Positions 7,931-13,491 of a stretch of DNA of 13,491 bases are shown in pieces. The notes beneath the pieces are model-generated. The model did not search any database and was not told the DNA's origin. It worked only from the letters and a program-made list of their open reading frames with translations. This stretch comes from Zopfochytrium polystomum (Eukaryota; Chytridiomycota; Chytridiomycetes; Chytridiales; Chytridiaceae). The position numbers and the translations under genes are program-made. The stretch lies in contig JAIVFJ010000714.1 in assembly GCA_025765615.1 (NCBI GenBank), forward strand, positions 1-13,491, read 5' to 3'. The first letter of the stretch is position 1, and the number at the start of each line of letters is the position of its first letter.

Positions 7931-10784
7931 GTTTCAACAGCAAGCAGCTCCACTTGGACCGCTGCCATCGTCGTCTCATCTTCATCACGCGCTTCTCACA
8001 TCCCCTCGTACCGCCCGATATCGTCGAACCCATATATCCATTATCTCAACCCTATCTCTGCTGCTGAGCCTGCTGGCTCTGTGTAGCTTTGCGGCCACTG
8101 CGGACACCGTTGATGCTGACCCTGCAACTTTGGACAACACCACAACCGGTTCCCTGGTTGTGTCTGGCCTGCCCTCGCTGACTTGGACCGATCAAACTTC
8201 TCCGTCCGGTGTCGTTGAAGACGCTACGACGACAGCTCCAGACAGCGCGGACCCTGGGGCTAGTCCATTAATTACAAACACCATTACAACGATATCAACC
8301 TCAGTCGGACCCGCTTCCACGCGAGGTCCAAAGTTCTCGACTCTTTCCACGACTTCCGCAAGGGTCGATTGGACCGCCGCCGCCCCGCCCGTCTCTGAGG
8401 ACAATACCTTGTCCAGCTCGGTATGGGCGGATCCTGCACCATTGGATTCTTCGGCAACCTTTGATAGTTCGGGACTGCCCATGCTCTTTTCGTCGACCTC
8501 GTTACTTTCGTCTCAACAGACATCGCCAACCTCCGCACAGACGGCGAACGATCCTACCACGAGCGCTTCCCCGACCACACTACCTCCATCATCATCTCCA
8601 CCTTCTCGGATTATTATTGTGGCTTTGGTCCCTTTGACTGTCTTGCTACTTTGCTTGCTAATCGCAAGCTTTGTCGTGCAGCGGCGAAAGCACTCGCTCG
8701 CAGGAGCATGGCAAAGCCAAGTAAGACCTGTGCCGATAGCTTCCTCCCTCCCCGGACGCCCGTCTTCTGGCAGCGAAGGCAGCGCAGGTGGTAACGCAGT
8801 CAAGAGCGGAATGACCTTTTTCCAAGAACTAGTAGCGCGAAGGGGACGGTCTGCCGACCGGGGAGCATCCATACGGGATGTAGAAAACATGAAGGGGGAG
8901 TCCTACACCGCCATGCAGATGGCAGTGCCGAAAAGCTCGACCGACGGGAGATCCCTGCTTGTTCCCTCTCATCACAATACGGCCGACGCCAGCATCGCCA
9001 GAGTTGACGCGCTGCAGGATATGTCCCAACCAAGCGACCAAGATGTTGCGGGTGTCACGGAGTTCCTGTGTGTCAACACTGACGGCAACGGAGGTGTCAC
9101 TTCAACCATTGGAGCTGCCAGTGCCGTCGGGAGTAGTCTTATTGCACCCACTGGCCCCAGTCAGATTCGCTTTCCGGCAACGGCCGTTGTCGCCTCTAGC
9201 GGAGTCGACGCCGCAGCCCCGCTACCCAGGCGGTTTCTGCCATCTCTCTACAGCTCCCGCGGGTCAGCTTCAATGAGCAGCTGGAGGTCTCGCGCATCCG
9301 AAGTCACCGTCAGCTCATCAAAGGACGCGGGCGAAATGGATGATTCCTCGTCCGAATTCAGTTACGATGACACAGACACCATTGCCGAGCCGGAGGACGC
9401 TTCTTCTGCAAGGCAGGGGTCGGTTGAGAATGCTGTTGTTGGAAGTGCTGCAGCCGCGGCAGCCGCCGCTCGGGCGTCGCGAGTGGCAAGTAGGACACCA
9501 AGAGTGGACGTTCGGGTGGGTCGGCAACCTGGATCGGTGCAACCTCCATCAGGAAGGACCTCGATTACAAGTCCATCTGTTGGCTCCTCCCTCACTCCTC
9601 GGAGTGATGCACACCCTGCACTGCCATCACCTCTCCCCTCATCGCTTCCTGGAAATAAGGGCCCTGTCGGGTTCTATAGCTACATGATGAGCATACTAGG
9701 CTCGGAGCCCCCACGCACGTCTTCCGAGTGGGAGTCAATGGGGGCTTCGTCGCAGGCGTCGTCTTCCACGCCGCTCATTGCTGGTGCTGCGTCAAGATCG
9801 GATGCCGATGTGAGAAGATCCACCTCCACTTCGGTGACGTTCGTCCTCCCTTCCCAGACGGATCCGCCGCCCGTGCTGCATGAACCACAGCACAAGAGAA
9901 AGAATCAGCCACAAGTGCAAGGCGAGTTGCATTCTCCGACCCTCGAGCAGGCGCATACTACAGCAACGTCGTCTTCTCCACTACCTCAAGTTCCTTTCCG
10001 ACAGCCGCCACCAATTATGGACATGCCACGCGGGCGAAAGCATGCACGCCCGCCTTCCACGGCCAGCAGTGTCTCAATCTCGTTGGACGAAGACCAGATG
10101 AAAGTCTACGTCCAGACGTTGGCCCAGCAACAACAACAGAACCCACAACAGGGTGCGTCGGCCGACCCGCCAGTGCCACCACGCGCTTCCCCCGAACCGA
10201 TGGTGCTGCGACGGGCCCCCTCCGCAAGCAGTAGCACCACAGGTGGGTCGGACGAAGAGGTCGGAATTCGTCGCAGAAACTCTGCTCAGCGGACTGACCG
10301 CGAGGACGATGATGAAGAAGACGGTGGCATGTACGATGAAGACTTGCTGGACTCTGAGGTGTACGACGCCTACGACGACGGGACGGCGACGACCACCACG
10401 ACTGGCTCTGCGTCAGAGCGAGACGTTCGGCGTTTTGGCCGCAGGGCTGGTGGTGCAGGACAAGAGGGGGCAGGGACAGGGTACGGCCGATCCGCGCACG
10501 GCAACGGAGGCGGCGGCATGGTGATGCGACGTCCGATATCGTCGAGCAGCGTGGGGTCGACTGCGACTGAGTCGTCCACCACTGCTTCGATTGCGACGCT
10601 GGTTTCGTCCGCATCGTCTGAGTCGCTCTCGCGGTACGTTCGTCGCGTGGAAGAACCTCTTGCGTTTGCCAGTGGCTCGACCGTGCCGCCCACTGGAAGC
10701 TCGCTACTTCGGACGACGAGCACCATCTCTGGAGGACGAAGCATGCGCGTGATGGGTGAAGCGAGGAACGAAACCATGGGCTAG
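7326..10784 (+). CDS. Ser/Thr-rich single-pass membrane protein, long disordered tail
   Basis: A 1152-codon frame ending in TAG. Residues 237-258 (SIISTLSLLLSLLALCSFA region) are a signal-peptide-like segment. Residues about 259-428 are rich in Ser, Thr, Pro and Asp, as in an O-glycosylated ectodomain. Residues 429-452 (IIIVALVPLTVLLLCLLIAS) are a transmembrane helix, followed by RRKH as stop-transfer. The tail of about 700 residues is disordered, with poly-Ala (708-715), poly-Gln (934-938), an acidic cluster (991-1010), many Ser/Arg stretches, and a more ordered VGFYSYMMSILGSEP patch (781-795). The architecture recalls fungal wall-stress sensors of the Mid2 or Wsc type, without a recognisable WSC domain; the function is inferred only. 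The start is doubtful: residues 1-200 are Cys/Arg-rich and unlike the rest, and no Met lies between residue 1 and the hydrophobic segment. The real N-terminus may be encoded by an upstream spliced exon. The frame is credible from about 8000 onward. Confidence 0.65.
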   Translation: MVAAQSAKGGVDRVAGTQCWSAASVLVVRRRASVSARVSGSTNGRCGCGWAPSVGAASFLLRPLCRHRSQWHRVSSAQHRNEPLQTTRLLCRCDLRSLQAYFASDAPRQCCPGAVCPGNCSCVRRNVEVTPGESSCRQLRRYSPSPTPSTPSTFPTDKRSPSLPSPILGQSLFLSPARLKAQLSNCSLEPQIHAIDSAVPPTFQQQAAPLGPLPSSSHLHHALLTSPRTARYRRTHISIISTLSLLLSLLALCSFAATADTVDADPATLDNTTTGSLVVSGLPSLTWTDQTSPSGVVEDATTTAPDSADPGASPLITNTITTISTSVGPASTRGPKFSTLSTTSARVDWTAAAPPVSEDNTLSSSVWADPAPLDSSATFDSSGLPMLFSSTSLLSSQQTSPTSAQTANDPTTSASPTTLPPSSSPPSRIIIVALVPLTVLLLCLLIASFVVQRRKHSLAGAWQSQVRPVPIASSLPGRPSSGSEGSAGGNAVKSGMTFFQELVARRGRSADRGASIRDVENMKGESYTAMQMAVPKSSTDGRSLLVPSHHNTADASIARVDALQDMSQPSDQDVAGVTEFLCVNTDGNGGVTSTIGAASAVGSSLIAPTGPSQIRFPATAVVASSGVDAAAPLPRRFLPSLYSSRGSASMSSWRSRASEVTVSSSKDAGEMDDSSSEFSYDDTDTIAEPEDASSARQGSVENAVVGSAAAAAAAARASRVASRTPRVDVRVGRQPGSVQPPSGRTSITSPSVGSSLTPRSDAHPALPSPLPSSLPGNKGPVGFYSYMMSILGSEPPRTSSEWESMGASSQASSSTPLIAGAASRSDADVRRSTSTSVTFVLPSQTDPPPVLHEPQHKRKNQPQVQGELHSPTLEQAHTTATSSSPLPQVPFRQPPPIMDMPRGRKHARPPSTASSVSISLDEDQMKVYVQTLAQQQQQNPQQGASADPPVPPRASPEPMVLRRAPSASSSTTGGSDEEVGIRRRNSAQRTDREDDDEEDGGMYDEDLLDSEVYDAYDDGTATTTTTGSASERDVRRFGRRAGGAGQEGAGTGYGRSAHGNGGGGMVMRRPISSSSVGSTATESSTTASIATLVSSASSESLSRYVRRVEEPLAFASGSTVPPTGSSLLRTTSTISGGRSMRVMGEARNETMG

Positions 10785-10890
10785 GACTCGGAGGATCGCC
10801 CAGAGCTTGTAGAAAACGAACTGTTTGATTTTTGTTTTGATTCTGTTATTGTTTCTTTTAAAGAATGGTTGTTTTGATTATATTGACTCA
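10785..10890 (+). terminator. T-rich 3' flank of the membrane-protein gene
   Basis: Just after the TAG, the plus strand becomes markedly T-rich (GTTTGATTTTTGTTTTGATT near 10822), contrasting with the GC-rich coding region. This fits a 3' untranslated region or polyadenylation zone. No canonical AATAAA is seen, and the exact cleavage site is unknown. Confidence 0.35.
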
Positions 10891-11460
10891 TTTACTTGGA
10901 AACCGTGGCTGTGGCTTGTTTGTATTGGTGCGCCTCGATTCCCCGCGAGTTTTTCCTTTCCTTAAAGTTGGTTTCGCGCAAGGTACTCCTTTTAGGGACT
11001 CTCCGTGGGAAACGGAGCTCCAAAAAAACACGACTTGTGCGCAAAAGGCGATTGCAGGCGAACTTCTTTTGTCACCAACCCCCGACCAATCCGTGATATG
11101 CGCCAACTTGAGGCCTCTGGTTGTCCTGAGCCAGCCAACCCGCCTTTGATGTGAGTAATCAGTTCAACGACACAGCTACAAGCACGCAACACTGACACAA
11201 GAGAGTTCTCGATTGTTTGCAAGGGACTGCTTACGGTTAGGCGTGAAGCTTTGGACTACTTGCACAGCGTGGTGTGCGAGCGAGCAGGACATGGACGCCC
11301 ATTCATTTTGGTCAGCTCCGTTAGTAATGTGGGGCACCTCACATTGCGTAGTGAGCGTATGCGTATTTGCGAGGCGTCGTCGAGACAGAGGGCCAGTCAC
11401 AGACGGAACGCGCAGACAGAGCCTGCTGTTGATTGCCGCATGAACAGCTTCAGTCACACG
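10891..11460. other. Intergenic stretch without a supportable gene
   Basis: About 570 bp between the membrane-protein gene and the CT-rich leader of the next gene. A 94-codon plus frame (10865-11149) and overlapping minus frames are present, but they lack a recognisable domain, a consistent composition or sensible start contexts. No tRNA-like B box was seen. Confidence 0.5.
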
Positions 11461-11640
11461 GCTGGCCCTCCGTCTCTCTCTCTCCCTCTGTCTCCCTCCC
11501 GCTGTTCGCTGTCTCTCTCTCGCTATCTCTCTCACACTTTCTCCCACTCTCTGGGGCAAATCGGGCCTCCGGCTTCTCTCTCTCGCTTTCCTCTCTCCGC
11601 CCTTTCTCTCACCGCACTACCCCTCGACCTTTTCCCACAT
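11461..11640 (+). promoter_or_regulatory. CT-rich promoter or leader tract
   Basis: The coding-strand sequence is dominated by CTCTCT, CCTC and TTTCTC runs and ends about 130 bp before the ATG at 11767. Pyrimidine-rich tracts of this kind are common in fungal core promoters, close to the transcription start. It resembles the CT microsatellites of the left repeat array in composition but lacks their CTGT units and GC hairpins, so it is treated as promoter sequence. Confidence 0.45.
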
Positions 11641-11766
11641 CGCCAACAAGCTGGACCACTGCCGCATCTCATCGCCCCACTCTACTCGTTCCCGCAAGCA
11701 GCCGCCCAGCGTCTGCACACACAACACACCACCACACCCTCTTGAGGAAAAGGAGGAAGACTAAGA

Positions 11767-13491
11767 ATGACGGTGACGAGTGTGGCTTTCGAGCCAGAGG
11801 GCGGATCTCCCGACGCCGTCGCAGAGATTGGCGGAACCCTTCGCGGCCTCGTCCGCCTGGTTCTTGCGTCCTTCTGCAAGGACGTAGCCGTGTCCGCGTC
11901 GATCGCTGCGCGATGGTCCGTAAAGTTCAACAAAGATCGGTCCCTCGCAACTCGCCCCATCCTCACCATCAACTTTCCCGTTCTCGACTCGACGCCCCTG
12001 TTCAAGGGCGAAGCGGCGCTGCCGATTGCCCTGACTATTCCTGACCACCTGCCGGTTCCCCCGACTCTCGCGACAAAGGCGCCCGGCCCTCCGACCGTCG
12101 GAAGCATCTCTGCAACGTGCTCTTATGTTCTAAAGATCACCGTCTCGTGGCCCAGCGGCTCCATCCTTGGCGGCAGATCGCAGCGCGCCATTGACGTGCC
12201 GGTCAAGATGCTGCCTTCGTCGCGGGACCGCGCGGTAGTTCTTGCCCGCGCTTCTCCGCTCGTCGTCTCCAACATCTGGACCGAGATCGCCCCCGGAACG
12301 TCTTGCCCAACGCCAACAGCTCTCGCCCTCGCGCACCTTTTCAGTTCCAGCACCGAAGACGAAGAGGCAGATTCGTCCGCTGCTTCGGCTGCTTCAGCGG
12401 CGGGAGGCAAGGCCGGCTCCGCAGCTGGCGCCGCTGCATCTGGGGGCGATGTTGGAAAAGGTGACAGTCAGGCGCTGGTAACGCCAGCCCGTTCGGTGGT
12501 CCTCTCGGTGAATGGGATCCCCACCGGCATCCGCCACCTTCGACGCCTATTGACCGTGGCGATGTTCGCTACGAGCTCCAATTGCCCAGGAGAACTTACC
12601 TCCTGGGCGATTCTATTCCCATCCGACTCGTCATGCGCACTCGCTCCACTCCTCTTGGCGTCGGAAAGCGCCTCGCCGCTGTGGTCGCCACTGTCATCGC
12701 CGTCCACAGCTATCGGCTTCCTCCAAAGAGCAAGGGCAAACCTCCTTTAAGCCGAAGAACAGTGTCGGCCGTCGTCTCCAAGAAGTTTACTTTGGGCGAA
12801 GCTGGTCGGGCACCTGTAGGATCGGCCTCTGCAAGCTCTGCGGCCGATGCGGATGTCGGTTCTGACGCAGAAGACGACGATGCAGCCAGCTCTGGTGGCG
12901 CCGCCGGCGCGGGTGGCAGTGGTGGGATCGCTGGGAAGGCCGCGAGCAACGGCAGTCGGTCTTCAACTCCGTCCACGCGTCTGCGCAGACTTCTCGCCGC
13001 ATCGGGGAACCTTACCGCGCTCACGTCCACGGGACTTGGGGGTGGCGGCGCTGCGGTCACGCGCACTTTCAAAGTCACAACACCGTCGGCGACAACACCC
13101 GCCGTCGATGGGAGGGAACGGCGTTATTGAAGTTCGTCATCTGCTTCGCATCTCCGTCTATGTCGAGGGCGGTCCTGGTGGTGGAAGTCTAGCTACTGGT
13201 GGGCCGTTGGGCAGTACTCTCAACTCTCCGGTTGGATCTGCCGCTAGCGCAGGAAACAGCGCTGGCACCGGGACTCGAATGGTGGGGCGGGCACTGCAGG
13301 CACGACTACGATGGTAACGCTGCCTGGATCCCCGCATCTATCGGGCCAGAGCAGCCCTCGCGGTTCTGTTGCCACGGGTGCAGCTTCGAAATCCTCATCT
13401 TCTTCGTCCCTCGCTTCTGGTGGGAAGCAGGATAAGAAGGCGGCGAAAAAGCAAAAACCCACTCCCGCGACTGCCAAACCAGCGGCCCCTG
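11767..13491 (+). CDS. Probable alpha-arrestin, reading frame broken, 3' partial
   Basis: The start at 11767 is the first ATG after an in-frame TGA at 11743-11745. The first segment (to about 12540) has arrestin N-domain features: GGTLRGLVRLVL (22-33), ALPIALTIPDHLP (84-96) and GSISATCSYVLKITVSW (112-128). The next frame holds the C-domain entry, VRYELQLPRRTYLLGDSIPI (12561-12620). A third segment holds GVIEVRHLLRISVYVEG (about 13117-13167), which fits the late C-domain strand. The last frame reads MVTLPGSPHLSGQSSPRG and continues, Ser/Lys-rich, off the window. Acidic then Ala/Gly/Ser inserts interrupt both domains (residues about 196-232; nucleotides about 12825-12960). Alpha-arrestins usually link membrane proteins to ubiquitin ligases through PY motifs; none is visible here. 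The frame moves +1 to +3 near 12540, back near 13110, and to +3 again near 13275, each consistent with a one-base indel. Sequence error or recent decay is likelier than introns. The family call rests on motif pattern alone. Confidence 0.55.

Noticed and set aside
10865..11149. Plus-strand 94-codon frame after the membrane-protein gene
   Set aside because: It starts in the T-rich 3' flank, has mixed composition, and has no domain or supporting context.
12478..12575. 98-bp intron (GTAACG donor, TTGAC-like branch point) joining the first two arrestin segments
   Set aside because: The phase fits, but the acceptor would be GAG, which is disfavoured; the skipped sequence is coding-like in both frames; and it cannot explain the other two breaks. 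A one-base indel near 12540 is simpler.

Overview
The window looks like nuclear DNA of a fungus, probably an early-diverging one; the lineage is a weak inference. The support is a fungal-style secreted, GPI-anchored small protein with a TATA/CCAAT promoter, a Ser/Thr-rich single-pass membrane protein of the kind common on fungal surfaces, and a probable alpha-arrestin with long Ala/Gly/Ser and acidic inserts. No rRNA, tRNA, CRISPR array, transposase or reverse transcriptase could be seen.

Positions 1 to about 4768 contain no credible gene. They hold two tandem copies of a composite repeat of about 2.3-2.5 kb (1-2490 and 2491-4768). Each copy opens with a shared leader, passes through a long CT/CTGT microsatellite, and then carries several copies of a module of about 200-310 bp. 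Most modules end in a pair of GC hairpins. Seven modules are visible (M1-M7) in two subtypes plus one chimera. Long open frames here are translations of CT or GA repeats.

Positions 4769-6368 are a transition and intergenic stretch: an A-rich tract, an AC repeat, one weak 56-codon reading frame and an AC-rich 3' flank. A small minus-strand gene for a GPI-anchored cell-surface protein lies at 6369-6671, with its promoter near 6790-6807. The interval up to the next gene holds a perfect 14-bp palindrome (7071-7084) and a stretch open in several frames, where the true 5' end of the next gene is unresolved.

A large plus-strand frame (7326-10784) encodes a Ser/Thr-rich ectodomain of about 170 residues, one transmembrane helix and a disordered cytoplasmic tail of about 700 residues. 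After a 1-kb intergenic stretch with a CT-rich leader, a plus-strand gene resembling an alpha-arrestin starts at 11767 and runs off the window. Its reading frame is broken at about 12540, 13110 and 13275.

Two of the genes (membrane protein and GPI protein) probably act at the cell surface. Alpha-arrestins typically act in membrane-protein turnover, but nothing in the sequence shows that the three work together. The most unusual content is the hairpin-ended modular repeat array.
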